From contig JAXHLS010000002.1 of assembly GCA_034522055.1 (NCBI GenBank), forward strand, positions 2,046,001 through 2,110,000: a stretch of DNA of 64,000 bases, in the 5' to 3' direction. This document shows, piece after piece, positions 19,302 through 28,300 of the stretch. Below the pieces are notes generated by a model. The model made no database searches. It was not told where the DNA came from and was given only the letters and a program-made list of their open reading frames with translations. Each line of letters opens with the position of its first letter. The stretch's first letter is position 1. This DNA is from Gammaproteobacteria bacterium. Its GTDB lineage: Bacteria; Pseudomonadota; Gammaproteobacteria; JAABTG01. A program made the translations under genes and the position numbers.

Positions 19302-21218
19302 ATGGCCATCAAGCTAGAGCTGTTCGGCAACCAGATAGACGGCGCCCGGGATTACCAGGAAGACGCCTTCATGACCACCCGCCTCGGCGAGGGCGAGGAA
19401 TCCAATGCCACGGTGTTGGTGATCATGGCCGACGGCATGGGCGGCCACGCCGCCGGCAACGTGGCCAGCAACATGGTGACCACCACCTTCAACCGTACCT
19501 TCGCCGGCCTCTACCCCGCGGACGACGTGCCAGGGGCCCTGAAACAGGCCCTGCTGAAGGCCAACGATTCCATCCGCCAGTCGGTGCGCGAGACGCCGGG
19601 CCTGAAGGGCATGGGCTGCACCATGGTCAGTGTCTTCGTCCAGGGCACGAAGTTGTGGTGGGTGAGCGTCGGCGATTCCCATCTCTACCTGCTGCGGGAG
19701 CGCAGTCTCAACAAGCTGAACGCCGACCACAGCTACGGCGGCTACCTGCAGCGCATGCGCGAGCAGGGTATGGCCATCGAGCCCGACACCAACCTGTCGC
19801 CCAACATGCTCATGAGCGCCATGATCGGTGACGAGATCGCCGAGATCGACCTGTCCAGCGAGTCCTTGGATTTGCAGCCGGGTGACCGCCTGCTGATCTG
19901 CAGCGACGGCCTGGATACCCTTGGCCAGGGCTCCGTCATCCAGTACTCGTCCTGGGCCGAAAACCCGCGGGACTGCGTCAATGCCCTGCTGGAGGCGGTG
20001 GAATCGGCGGGCCAAGCCAAGCAGGACAACACCACGGTGGTTTGCGTGGATGTGGTGGAGGAGGCGGATGTCCCCGCCAAGAAGGCGGAAACGGTGGCCA
20101 AGGGACGACTGTTGCCCGAAGGTGTGCCTGAGCCGGCGAACGTTCCAGAACTCGAACCGGACCCCGAGCTGACCCTGGTGCCAGCGCCGGGCGGGCCGCC
20201 CCCACCCCGAGAAGTGGCTTCGGCACCGGAGGAGGAAGAGGACGAGAGTGGCCGCCGCCGGGGCCTCGTGGTAGGTATTGTCCTGGTGCTGCTGTTGGCG
20301 GTGGCCGGTGGGGCCGGATGGTACTTTTTCCAGGGCCAGGAGCAGCAGCCCGCACCGACGGTGGCGGAGGCACCAACCGTCGACGAGCCCATCACCGAGC
20401 CCGCACCACCGGAGATGGTTCCCGAGCCCGAGGTTGCCGTCGATGAAGAAGAACCTGAGCCGCCCCCCGCGGAAGAGGCCGGCCCGGTGCCGGGCGACGT
20501 GTTTCGGGATGCCCTCGAGGTCGGGGGGCAGGGACCCGAGATGGTCGTCATCCCCCGTGGCTCCTTTACCATGGGGGGGCGGCTGCCCCTCAAACCGGAG
20601 GAGCAGCCCCGTTACGAAGTTACGGTGCCGGCCTTCGCCGTGAGCCGTTATGAGGTGACCTTCGCCGAGTACGACCGTTTCGCCCGGGCGACGGGCCGGC
20701 GGTTGCCGCCGGACGATGGCCTCGATCGCGAGACTCGTCCAGTCACCGGCGTGAGTTGGGACGATGCCTACGCCTACACCAACTGGTTGTCCAAGCAGAC
20801 CGGCGAACGTTATCGCCTGCCGAGCGAGGCCGAGTGGGAATACATGGCCCGTGCCGGCAGCAGCCGGGAGTACTGGTGGGGCCGCGATATCGGTCGTGAG
20901 AACGCCCACTGCTTCGACTGTGAGAGTGGTCTCCACCCCCGCCAGCCGGCGAAGGTGGGTTTCTTCGAAGCCAGCCCGTTCGGCGTCTACGATACGGCAG
21001 GCAATGTCGCGGAATGGGTCCGTGACTGCTGGCATCCCGACTATCGCGGGGCCCCGACCGACGGCAGCGTATGGGAGGGTGGTGATTGTACTCAGCGGGT
21101 GGTGCGGGGCGGCTCCTACAGCAATGCGTCCTCCGCGCTGCGCTCTGCCGCGCGGGACAAGCTCCCTGGCAATAAGGGCTACGACAACGTGGGCATCCGT
21201 CTCGCCCGGGGGCTCTGA
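19302..21218 (+). CDS. PP2C-type protein phosphatase fused through a membrane helix to an FGE-sulfatase (SUMF1)-like domain
   Basis: A 638-aa fusion. Residues 1-250 are a PP2C phosphatase with the full metal set ([35 protein letters not shown]), so it is likely active. An acidic/proline-rich linker leads to one membrane helix at about 320-345, then another Pro/Glu-rich linker. Residues about 414-637 are an FGE/SUMF1-like domain ([47 protein letters not shown]). The cysteine pair that FGE uses after GGS is absent, so formylglycine formation is unlikely. The phosphatase would be cytoplasmic and the SUMF1-like domain periplasmic. The substrate is unknown; neighbours do not help. Confidence 0.92.
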   Translation: MAIKLELFGNQIDGARDYQEDAFMTTRLGEGEESNATVLVIMADGMGGHAAGNVASNMVTTTFNRTFAGLYPADDVPGALKQALLKANDSIRQSVRETPGLKGMGCTMVSVFVQGTKLWWVSVGDSHLYLLRERSLNKLNADHSYGGYLQRMREQGMAIEPDTNLSPNMLMSAMIGDEIAEIDLSSESLDLQPGDRLLICSDGLDTLGQGSVIQYSSWAENPRDCVNALLEAVESAGQAKQDNTTVVCVDVVEEADVPAKKAETVAKGRLLPEGVPEPANVPELEPDPELTLVPAPGGPPPPREVASAPEEEEDESGRRRGLVVGIVLVLLLAVAGGAGWYFFQGQEQQPAPTVAEAPTVDEPITEPAPPEMVPEPEVAVDEEEPEPPPAEEAGPVPGDVFRDALEVGGQGPEMVVIPRGSFTMGGRLPLKPEEQPRYEVTVPAFAVSRYEVTFAEYDRFARATGRRLPPDDGLDRETRPVTGVSWDDAYAYTNWLSKQTGERYRLPSEAEWEYMARAGSSREYWWGRDIGRENAHCFDCESGLHPRQPAKVGFFEASPFGVYDTAGNVAEWVRDCWHPDYRGAPTDGSVWEGGDCTQRVVRGGSYSNASSALRSAARDKLPGNKGYDNVGIRLARGL

Positions 21219-21325
21219 CCGGGCCCGGAGCCTTCGGGACATCGCCTGGCCGGGCGGCAATGATTCGATGGCGCAGGGTTGCCCCCCGCGCTCTTTACCG
21301 CACCACTGCCCACCGGAGACACCCC

Positions 21326-21691
21326 ATGTCGGATATCCCTCACAGCGTTTCCGATTGCCTGTTCTGTCGCATCGCCGGCGGCAACCTGCAGGTGGACATC
21401 GTGCATCGCAGCGACGATCTCATCGCCTTCAACGACATCAATCCCAAGGCGCCAGTCCATATCCTCATCTGTCCCACCGAGCACATCGCCACCCTCAATG
21501 ATCTCGAGCCCCGCCATGCGGGGACGGTGGGACGCATGTTCCTGCTGGCCGCCGATATCGCCCGCGAGCAGGGCTTCGCCGACCAGGGCTATCGCACGGT
21601 GTTCAACTGCAACCGCCTCGCGGGCCAGTCGGTGTTCCATATCCATCTGCATCTGCTGGCCGGCCGTCTCATGGGGTGGCCGCCGGGCTGA
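21326..21691 (+). CDS. HIT family protein (HinT-like)
   Basis: A 121-aa histidine-triad hydrolase with CLFCRIAGG and the active site HIHLHLLAG. HinT-type enzymes hydrolyse AMP- or GMP-phosphoramidates and aminoacyl-adenylates. ATG 21326 begins the family's usual N-terminus. Convergent with the outer-membrane channel gene that follows. Confidence 0.95.
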   Translation: MSDIPHSVSDCLFCRIAGGNLQVDIVHRSDDLIAFNDINPKAPVHILICPTEHIATLNDLEPRHAGTVGRMFLLAADIAREQGFADQGYRTVFNCNRLAGQSVFHIHLHLLAGRLMGWPPG

Positions 21692-21806
21692 GGGGTGGGG
21701 CGCGGCTCGCGGCCATCGCCGCCGAGGCTGAGGTCGTTGCCAGGCAGATGCACATCTCCAGGCCCCAGCCCGAGGCTCACCGCGTGCTCGAGCCGTGACC
21801 CGGCGG

Positions 21807-22928
21807 TCAGTACAGGAAGTCGCCGAGGCGCACGGGCAGGGACAGGGAGATGGAGAAATCGTCGGCGTCGTCGGTGAGGCCGATGCCGGCCGAGAGGTTC
21901 AGCAGGGTGCCCGGTGCCAGCAGAGTCGAGCCGCCCACCACGAAGGTGCCGAGGGTCCGGTCGCTGCCGGCCACCTCGTTGCCGGCGACCTTCGCTTCGT
22001 CCTGGTAGGCGACGGAGAGCTGCAGGCGCAGGGAGGTCTCGGGGCTGAGCGCGACGAAGCCGCCGAAGCTCGCGGACGTGGTGGCGCCGGGACGGATGCG
22101 ATCATCCTTCAAGACATGCTCGTAGGACAGCCCGCCGACGAAGGCGACGGGGTCCTGGCGCTTGATGGCCGACAGCGAGCCCCTGAGTTCGTGGAAGCCA
22201 CCGCCGAGGGACACGCCATCGTCGCTGCGCTCTCCGCTGTCGCTGTCCCAGGTGAGCCGCCCCACTAGGTCCGGGCGCCACAGGCCCTCGCGGAGCAGGG
22301 TCTTGGCGAGGCCGAGGCGCAGGTCGCCGAGGCCGGCGCCCGAGCGCTCCGGTGCCGCCGTGGGGGCAAAGCCGACGCGGGTTGTCGACTCCACCGCCCG
22401 CCAGCGGTAGGGCAGGCCCAGTTCCAGCTGCGCGTCCCAGGGCAGGCCCAGGCGTAGCGCCACGTCGGCCGTCAGGCTGTCGGCGTTGCGCTGCGTCTCG
22501 CCCGCCACGAGGCCGCCGCCGGAGGCGAGCAGGTGCGGCGTAGTGTCCTCGCGGCGCGCGTAGGTGAAGCCGGGCTCGATCTCCAGCGCGGCCTCGGGGA
22601 GCAGCAGCGCACCCTCCCGCGTAAGCGAGCGCTCGAGAGCCCGCTCCGCCGCGCTCTCCTCGACCACCACGGTTCCCGGCGCGTCCGCAGGGCCTGCGGC
22701 GGGTCGTTCCGGCGCCGCGGGATCGCGGGGTGGCGGATCGGCGGCGGCGTGCCGAACGCCCACCCGTCTCTCCAGGGCCTCCATTCGCTCCAGCAGCTCG
22801 AGGATCACCTTGTCCCGCTCCCTGAGCTTATGCTCCAGCTCCTGGACGCGGGTGTCCTGGGCAGCGGCGGTGAACGGTAGCAGCACCAGCAGCAGGGTCA
22901 GGGTAGGCCGCGAGTGGGTCCCGGTCAT
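21807..22928 (-). CDS. Outer-membrane channel with N-terminal coiled coil, FapF-like
   Basis: A 373-aa exported protein. After a signal peptide (ending near TAAAQ, residue 24), residues 26-57 form a heptad coiled coil (VQELEHKLRERDKVILELL, then ERMEALERRV). A Pro/Ala linker and a beta-rich C-terminal domain ending in LPVRLGDFLY follow; alternating strands and a terminal aromatic residue suggest an outer-membrane barrel of the phenol MetA-pathway type. FapF, the channel for Pseudomonas Fap amyloid, has this coiled-coil plus barrel layout. It lies 32 bp downstream of a C39 peptidase gene (FapD is also C39). The layout is seen; the FapF homology is inferred. Confidence 0.75.
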   Translation of the reverse strand: MTGTHSRPTLTLLLVLLPFTAAAQDTRVQELEHKLRERDKVILELLERMEALERRVGVRHAAADPPPRDPAAPERPAAGPADAPGTVVVEESAAERALERSLTREGALLLPEAALEIEPGFTYARREDTTPHLLASGGGLVAGETQRNADSLTADVALRLGLPWDAQLELGLPYRWRAVESTTRVGFAPTAAPERSGAGLGDLRLGLAKTLLREGLWRPDLVGRLTWDSDSGERSDDGVSLGGGFHELRGSLSAIKRQDPVAFVGGLSYEHVLKDDRIRPGATTSASFGGFVALSPETSLRLQLSVAYQDEAKVAGNEVAGSDRTLGTFVVGGSTLLAPGTLLNLSAGIGLTDDADDFSISLSLPVRLGDFLY

Positions 22929-22960
22929 GTTCTTTCGCCCTCCCGGGGTTGCGCTTCGTG

Positions 22961-23656
22961 TCACCTTAGGACAACGAAGTCTCGCGGCCACGCCGCCAGC
23001 CGCCCCGGCGGCGCCGGCATTTCCGCCTCGGTCACCAGGAAGCCCACGCGGCCGACGTCCTGGTACTCGATCCAGCCGTCCAGGAACTTGTCCACCGCCA
23101 TGGTGACGTTGCCGAAGGCCGGATCGGCGAGCAGCACCGTGTCCGCGGTGGCTCCGCGGAAGACCACGAAGTGGGGAAAGCCCTGCAGGTTCACCGGCAC
23201 GATGATGGGCGCGCGCTCGCGCAGGTCAGGCAGGGTCAGCCGCCCGAGACCGACGCCATCGTAGCCCATGCCGTCAACGTAGCGCTTGAGATCCAGCAGG
23301 GAGAAGCCCTGGCGCAGGCGTACCAGGTCGGGGTTGGCGAGGTACTCCTCGCGGTCGATGAGGCCCAGCGCCACCGAGCGTTCGGTGACCGGGACATTGT
23401 GCTGGTGGCGCAGCACGGTGGCCAGTGCGGCGGCGGCGCAGCTCAGCTCCCACTGCTGCAGGACGACGTGGTGCTGGCGTATCTCCACGAGCGACCGGAC
23501 GGGCGCCGGGGCTGCATCCGTGCCACTGCCGTCGCCCATGGCGGGGCCCGCGAGGGCCGCCAGGGCCGCGGCGACGCACCACCGGCGACGCGCGGCAGGC
23601 GCAGGGCCGCCGCCGCGCCGGCCGTCTTGCGGCGGCTCGCGGCGCGGCGGCGGCAT
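22961..23656 (-). CDS. Periplasmic C39-family cysteine peptidase, FapD-like
   Basis: A 231-aa protein with an N-terminal basic stretch and hydrophobic signal (RRRWCVAAALAALAGPAMG). The C39 residues are complete: Gln67/68 and Cys73 in QQWELSC, His162 in GFPHFVVF and Asp178 in LADPAFG. There is no ABC transporter fusion, unlike bacteriocin processing exporters. ATG 23656 is preferred over the TTG at 23713, because the region between carries a 28-nt palindrome better explained as intergenic. It lies between the small exported protein and the FapF-like channel, so cleavage of that protein after its Gly-Gly is the natural hypothesis. Confidence 0.8.
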   Translation of the reverse strand: MPPPRREPPQDGRRGGGPAPAARRRWCVAAALAALAGPAMGDGSGTDAAPAPVRSLVEIRQHHVVLQQWELSCAAAALATVLRHQHNVPVTERSVALGLIDREEYLANPDLVRLRQGFSLLDLKRYVDGMGYDGVGLGRLTLPDLRERAPIIVPVNLQGFPHFVVFRGATADTVLLADPAFGNVTMAVDKFLDGWIEYQDVGRVGFLVTEAEMPAPPGRLAAWPRDFVVLR

Positions 23657-23670
23657 GGGTGGGTCCGGGT

Positions 23671-23698
23671 CCGGGTCCCGGCCGCGGCCGGGACCCGG
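23671..23698 (-). promoter_or_regulatory. Perfect 28-nt palindrome between substrate and peptidase genes
   Basis: Arms of 13 bp (CCGGGTCCCGGCC) meet at a GC centre. It sits 15 bp after the substrate stop and 15 bp before the peptidase ATG. It has no T-tract. In an operon this placement often stabilises the upstream mRNA or partly blocks downstream transcription, so that the substrate is made in excess. Confidence 0.6.
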
Positions 23699-23713
23699 GG
23701 AAGGGGTGCTCAA

Positions 23714-24055
23714 CTACTGGCCCGCCCAGATGGCGGTGTAGTCGGTGTCCCCCGGCTCGGAATGGGGTCCGGGGGGCGTGCCGGCACCGTCGCCGTTGGT
23801 GGCGTGAACGGGCACCGTGACGTCGGGCCCGATGATGGTGTAGTGGCCCTCGCCGATCATCGCCCCTTTGGGGCTGTTGAGCACGCCGTCGGTGGTGATC
23901 ACCGGGCATACGAAGCCGTCCGTCGTCTCCACGCCGCCGGCCGCCACACCGTCCATCTGGGCGTTGCTCAGCGCTACTGGGGCGGCGTAGGCGCCGGTGG
24001 CCAGCAGGCCCGCCGCCACCGCGGCGGCACTCGTCTTCATCATCGTCTTGAGCAT
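23714..24055 (-). CDS. Small exported protein with signal peptide and double-glycine motif
   Basis: A 113-aa protein. Residues 1-24 are a Sec signal (MMKTSAAAVAAGLLATGAYA). Immediately after comes LSNAQMDGVAAGG, ending at Gly40-Gly41, which resembles the double-glycine leader cut by C39 peptidases. The predicted mature part, about 72 aa, has a single Cys50, a central SPKGAMIGEGHYTIIGPD segment and a Gly/Pro/Asp-rich tail ending in IWAGQ. A strong Shine-Dalgarno AAGGAGGT lies 7 nt before ATG 24055, suggesting high expression. It is first in an operon with the C39 peptidase and channel genes. I do not recognise the mature domain. Confidence 0.8.
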   Translation of the reverse strand: MLKTMMKTSAAAVAAGLLATGAYAAPVALSNAQMDGVAAGGVETTDGFVCPVITTDGVLNSPKGAMIGEGHYTIIGPDVTVPVHATNGDGAGTPPGPHSEPGDTDYTAIWAGQ

Positions 24056-24153
24056 TTCGGATACCTCCTTCGTTGATGGTCATGTCAAGCCATGGGCCCC
24101 GGCCCGTCCCGGCGGCGCGGACTGAAACGTCGCACGCCGACAGGGCCGAGGTG

Positions 24154-24159
24154 CGTATA
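24154..24159 (-). promoter_or_regulatory. Candidate -10 element (TATACG) of the exported-protein operon
   Basis: On the minus strand TATACG lies 15 nt past the last GTGAT repeat, so an activator on the repeats would overlap the -35 region. Predicted transcription start is near 24147, giving a leader of about 90 nt. Confidence 0.45.
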
Positions 24160-24174
24160 GCTGGCCACACAAAC

Positions 24175-24212
24175 ATCACGTGCCGATCACGAAACCATCA
24201 CAGAAGTATCAC
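24175..24212 (-). promoter_or_regulatory. Four GTGAT direct repeats at exact 11-bp period (OmpR-family operator)
   Basis: On the plus strand ATCAC begins at 24175, 24186, 24197 and 24208. Read in the direction of the exported-protein operon this is GTGAT-N6 four times. Tandem half-sites one helical turn apart are typical of OmpR/PhoB-type regulators, and such a regulator gene lies divergently beside it. Confidence 0.75.
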
Positions 24213-24266
24213 GCCGCCCACCGGGCGCGGGAACGCCGTGCTCCCGCCACCTGCGCCTTTCCTGCC

Positions 24267-24282
24267 GTGACGATTCTGTGAT
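24267..24282 (+). promoter_or_regulatory. Two GTGAY repeats at 11-bp spacing before the regulator gene
   Basis: GTGAC at 24267 and GTGAT at 24278 face the regulator gene, whose ATG is at 24326. The half-site and spacing match the four-repeat array pointing the other way, which suggests autoregulation. Confidence 0.6.
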
Positions 24283-24325
24283 AATTCCATGCCTGAATGG
24301 GTCCCATTGGACCGGGGCAGGGTCT

Positions 24326-25033
<708 letters not shown>

Positions 25034-25036
25034 ACC

Positions 25037-26515
25037 ATGCCGGCCGTCCTGCACTCCCTGTCCGCCCGCCTCGCCCTGTTGCTGGCGGCAATGTTCGTGT
25101 TGGTGGGGATATTCTTCGTACTCGTCATGGCCTCCATGACGGACGGCTACCAGCAGGAGGTGGCCCAGAAGCTCAATCGGGACCTGGCCGAGCAGATGGT
25201 GGCGGAGCGCCTGCTGCTGCGCGACGGGCGAGTGGACCGGGAGGGGCTGGAGCACATCTTCCACATGCTCATGGTCATCAACCCCGCCATCGAGGTCTAC
25301 CTGCTGGACTCGGCCGGACACATCCTCGCCTTCTCCGCTCCGCCCGGAGAAGTGAAGCGCGAGGCGGTGGACCTCGCGCCGGTGCATGCGTTTCTGGGGG
25401 GCACGCGAAGCCTGCCCATCCGCGGTGACGACCCGCGCAGCCGCAGCGGGCGCAAGGTGTTTTCGGCCGCCCCGGTGGAGCAGGGGAGTGAGCTTCAAGG
25501 CTACCTGTACGTCGTCCTCGGTGGCCAGTCCTACGAGAACATTGTCGACATGCTGAGGGGCAGCTATGTGCTCAAGCTCGCCGCAGCGGTGGTGGTCGCG
25601 GGCCTGGTCTTCGCGCTGCTCCTGGCCATGCTGCTGTTCACCGTCCTCACCCGGCGCCTGCGCCTCCTTGCCCGTGCCATAGATGCCTTCCGCAAGACGG
25701 GGCTGGTTCCGGCCCTCGCCCCCGCAGCGCGGCATGGCGACGAGATCGACCAGCTGCGTGCGAGCTTCGAGGACATGGCGGCGCGCATCACCGGGCAGAT
25801 GGAGCGCCTCCAGGAGAACGACCGCCTGCGCCGCGCCATGGTGGCCAACGTGTCCCACGATCTGCGTACGCCGCTCGCCTCGCTGCAGAGCCACTTGGAG
25901 ACCCTGCGCATCAAGGAGTCCGAACTGGGGGGGGAGGAGAAGCGGCGCTACCTGGAGATCGCCCTACAGAACATCACCCGCCTCAACACCCTGGTGTACG
26001 AGTTGTTCGAACTGGCCAAGCTGGACGCCAATGAGGTCACGCCCGAATGCGAGCCCTTCGCGCTGCCCGAGCTGGTCCAGGATGTGGTCCAGAAGTTCGA
26101 GCTGCGCGCCGAGCAGGAGGGCATCGATCTGGTCCAGGACATTGCGAGCACCACCATCCCGTTCGTGGTGGCCGACATCGGGCTCATCGAGCGAGTGCTG
26201 GACAACCTCCTGGACAATGCCCTGCACCACACCCCGGCCGGCGGCCAGGTCACGGTGTCCCTCACCCCGGCCCGCGACCACGTGACCGTGCAGGTACGCG
26301 ATACGGGACAGGGTATCGCGGAACACGACCTGCCCTACGTCTTCGAGCGCTTCTATAAGGGCTCGCGCAACCCCCGCAGCCAGGGCGGTGCGGGGCTTGG
26401 GCTCGCCATCGTGCAGCGCATCCTCGCGCTGCACGGCAGCGTCATCCAGGCCACCAGCCAGAGCGACGCCGGCACGGCCTTCACCTTCGACCTGCCGTCC
26501 CGACGCCCGGTCTGA
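25037..26515 (+). CDS. Membrane sensor histidine kinase
   Basis: A 492-aa kinase: membrane helices at about 10-33 and 177-205 enclose a periplasmic sensor of about 140 residues; then a HAMP domain, HisKA with His274 in VANVSHDLRTPLAS, and HATPase with NLLDNALHHTPAGG, DTGQGI and GAGLGLAIV. The sensor domain is not one I recognise, though it lies next to envelope-export genes and may monitor the periplasm. Its stop is convergent with the Rieske gene. Confidence 0.96.
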   Translation: MPAVLHSLSARLALLLAAMFVLVGIFFVLVMASMTDGYQQEVAQKLNRDLAEQMVAERLLLRDGRVDREGLEHIFHMLMVINPAIEVYLLDSAGHILAFSAPPGEVKREAVDLAPVHAFLGGTRSLPIRGDDPRSRSGRKVFSAAPVEQGSELQGYLYVVLGGQSYENIVDMLRGSYVLKLAAAVVVAGLVFALLLAMLLFTVLTRRLRLLARAIDAFRKTGLVPALAPAARHGDEIDQLRASFEDMAARITGQMERLQENDRLRRAMVANVSHDLRTPLASLQSHLETLRIKESELGGEEKRRYLEIALQNITRLNTLVYELFELAKLDANEVTPECEPFALPELVQDVVQKFELRAEQEGIDLVQDIASTTIPFVVADIGLIERVLDNLLDNALHHTPAGGQVTVSLTPARDHVTVQVRDTGQGIAEHDLPYVFERFYKGSRNPRSQGGAGLGLAIVQRILALHGSVIQATSQSDAGTAFTFDLPSRRPV

Positions 26516-26582
26516 GGTCGGAGGCCAGGAACGCGGCTTCCTCCAGCCTTTTCTACGGCCCCAGGCGCCACTCCGCCCCGGC

Positions 26583-27221
26583 CTACCAGTAGGCCTCGAG
26601 CATGCCGTCTACGATCCTGTGCTCGAATTCCGTCAGGGGGCGGTCGCCCACCGCCACGCACTGGCCGGTGGTGACGTCGAAGGCCCAGTGATGCTTGGGG
26701 CAGGTCAGTTGCGTGCCCTCCAGGGCGAGGTGGGGGATGTTGGTGACCTGGTGGGGGCAGCGGCTGTCGTAGACCTTGAGGACATCGCCGTCACCCCGGG
26801 CATCACGATAGACGAACAGGCTGCGGCCATCGCAGTCGTGGTAGCTCACCTCGCCGCCGGGGATGGCGTCCAGGGGCGCGACACCGTGCCAAGCGGGTTC
26901 GGCGAACAGGTTCTCGGGCCGGAACTCGGGCAGGTCCATGTCCAGCAGGATGTCGATGGCCCACACGATCTTCGCCAGACCCAGGGTGGGGAAGGCCATG
27001 AGCAGGGCATCCAGGACCTCGTTGGGGCTGGCGCCGTTGCGCAGGGCGCGGGTGGTGTACTGGCGAAAGCCACCGTCGGTCTGGGAATCCACCTTGGTGA
27101 TCACCGAGATGAGGTCGCGGGTGCGGGTATCCAGGTTCTTGCCCGCCTCCTTGAGGAACTTGAAGTAGTGGGTGATGGCCTCGGGCCGGGCGGCAATCAG
27201 GTAATTCAGGGCGTCGCTCAC
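26583..27221 (-). CDS. Carboxymuconolactone decarboxylase/AhpD-like domain fused to a Rieske [2Fe-2S] domain
   Basis: A 212-aa fusion. The N-terminal half (KFLKEAGKNLDTRTRDLISVITKV; RQYTTRALRNGASPNEVLDAL) is the helical AhpD/CMD fold, but the CxxC redox pair of AhpD is absent. The C-terminal half is a Rieske domain with both ligand pairs: CPHQ near residue 160 and CPKHHW about 20 residues on. GTG 27221 is chosen over the ATG at 27281 because GGAG lies about 11 nt before it. The catalytic role is unknown; the Rieske domain suggests electron transfer or redox sensing. Divergent from the cupin gene. Confidence 0.85.
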   Translation of the reverse strand: MSDALNYLIAARPEAITHYFKFLKEAGKNLDTRTRDLISVITKVDSQTDGGFRQYTTRALRNGASPNEVLDALLMAFPTLGLAKIVWAIDILLDMDLPEFRPENLFAEPAWHGVAPLDAIPGGEVSYHDCDGRSLFVYRDARGDGDVLKVYDSRCPHQVTNIPHLALEGTQLTCPKHHWAFDVTTGQCVAVGDRPLTEFEHRIVDGMLEAYW

Positions 27222-27323
27222 GGGGAACTGTCTCCGATGGTGTGGTGCGGGGCGGCGACCGTTTGACAGCGTCGCCGGCATTGGTTGATGGTAATGTCAA
27301 AAGGGCTATGGTGTGTCGCGGGC

Positions 27324-27671
27324 ATGAAACCAGCCAATATCTTCGCCGGGATACCCGGGGATCTCCCAGAGGAGATATTCCACGGGATTATAACCGGTGA
27401 TCACCTGCGCATAGAGCGCATCGTGTCCCGGGGGCACCGTTCGCCGGCGGTGGGCTGGTACGAGCAGGTGTGGGCAGAATGGGTGCTGGTACTCAAAGGA
27501 GCGGCGCGCCTGGAGTTCGAGGATGACGGCGAGGTGGCCCTGGGGCCCGGGGATCACGTCTGCATCGACCGCGGCCGGCGCCACCGTGTGGCGTGGACCG
27601 ATCCGGGACAGGATACGGTGTGGCTGGCGGTGCATTTTGGGGAAGCGGCACTGGGTGAAAATAGTGAATAG
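27324..27671 (+). CDS. Cupin-domain protein
   Basis: A 115-aa single cupin barrel with VLVLKGAARLEFEDDGEVALGPGDHVCI (positions 58-85) and RRHRVAWTD, where His residues could bind metal. The function is not predictable. The last codons GAA AAT AGT GAA TAG, giving ENSE and the stop, lie inside the GTGAATA array, so the repeat appears to have supplied the present C-terminus. It is divergent from the Rieske gene; TTTGACA and TGTCAAA form an inverted pair at 27262-27301 between them. Confidence 0.85.
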   Translation: MKPANIFAGIPGDLPEEIFHGIITGDHLRIERIVSRGHRSPAVGWYEQVWAEWVLVLKGAARLEFEDDGEVALGPGDHVCIDRGRRHRVAWTDPGQDTVWLAVHFGEAALGENSE

Positions 27672-27713
27672 TGAATAGTGAATAGTGAATAGTGAATAGG
27701 GAATGGTGAATGG
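27654..27713 (+). repeat. GTGAATA heptamer array, site 2
   Basis: About seven to eight copies of GTGAATA, the last ones degenerate. The array starts within the final codons of the cupin gene and ends 10 bp before the GlcG/HbpS-like gene. Confidence 0.9.
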
Positions 27714-27722
27714 GAGGGGGGC

Positions 27723-28223
27723 ATGAACAGGTGGCTGGGGGGAGGGTTGCTGGTGGTCTGGGCGTCGTTGGTCCAGGGGGCGGACGTGGTGTCGGACAAG
27801 AGCGTCGGCATGGAGCTGGCGCGGGATATCGCCGATGGGGCGGTGATGGCCTGCCGTGAGGAGGGTTATCATGTGAGTGCGGTGGTGGTGGATCGGCATG
27901 GTCTGATGCGTGCCGCCCTGCGGGACGACAGGGCCTCCCGTTTCACCCTGGAGGTGGCCGAGCGCAAGGCCAACCTTACGGTGATGGCGTGGGCCGACAG
28001 CGGCCGCTTTCGCGAGGCCCGGCCGGACATTCGTCAGGAGCTGAATCACATCGACGGCATCATCGTGATGGAGGGAGGCGCGCGCATCGTGGCGGCGGGT
28101 TACAACATCGGCGCCGTGGGCGTGAGCGGGGCACCGGGCGGCGATAAGGACCTGGCCTGTGCCCGGCGCGCCCTGGAGGGGCTCAGGGATCGCATCGAAT
28201 TCGCCGTCGGGGATGGGCTCTGA
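27723..28223 (+). CDS. Exported GlcG/HbpS family (DUF336) heme-binding-like protein
   Basis: A 166-aa protein with a signal peptide (WLGGGLLVVWASLVQGA) and a GlcG/HbpS fold (VVVDRHGLMRAALRDDRAS; AAGYNIGAVGVSGAPGGDKDLACA). HbpS binds heme; most GlcG proteins have no proven activity. Periplasmic by the signal. Followed by a small conserved gene. Confidence 0.9.
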   Translation: MNRWLGGGLLVVWASLVQGADVVSDKSVGMELARDIADGAVMACREEGYHVSAVVVDRHGLMRAALRDDRASRFTLEVAERKANLTVMAWADSGRFREARPDIRQELNHIDGIIVMEGGARIVAAGYNIGAVGVSGAPGGDKDLACARRALEGLRDRIEFAVGDGL

Positions 28224-28300
28224 CGGGGGGCAGGAGGCCCTTGGCCGTCCCGATGGGTGGGCCGCACAGCCCAACCCCAGACACTCATAGGAGCCAAACT

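Noticed and set aside
21807-24055. Naming the locus a true Fap amyloid operon
   Set aside because: Only FapD- and FapF-like parts are seen; no FapA, FapB, FapC or FapE-like gene, and the small protein lacks amyloid repeats.
23274-24179. 301-aa minus-strand frame across the exported-protein gene
   Set aside because: Arg/Pro-rich shadow in a different frame; the exported-protein, C39 and operator features explain the region.
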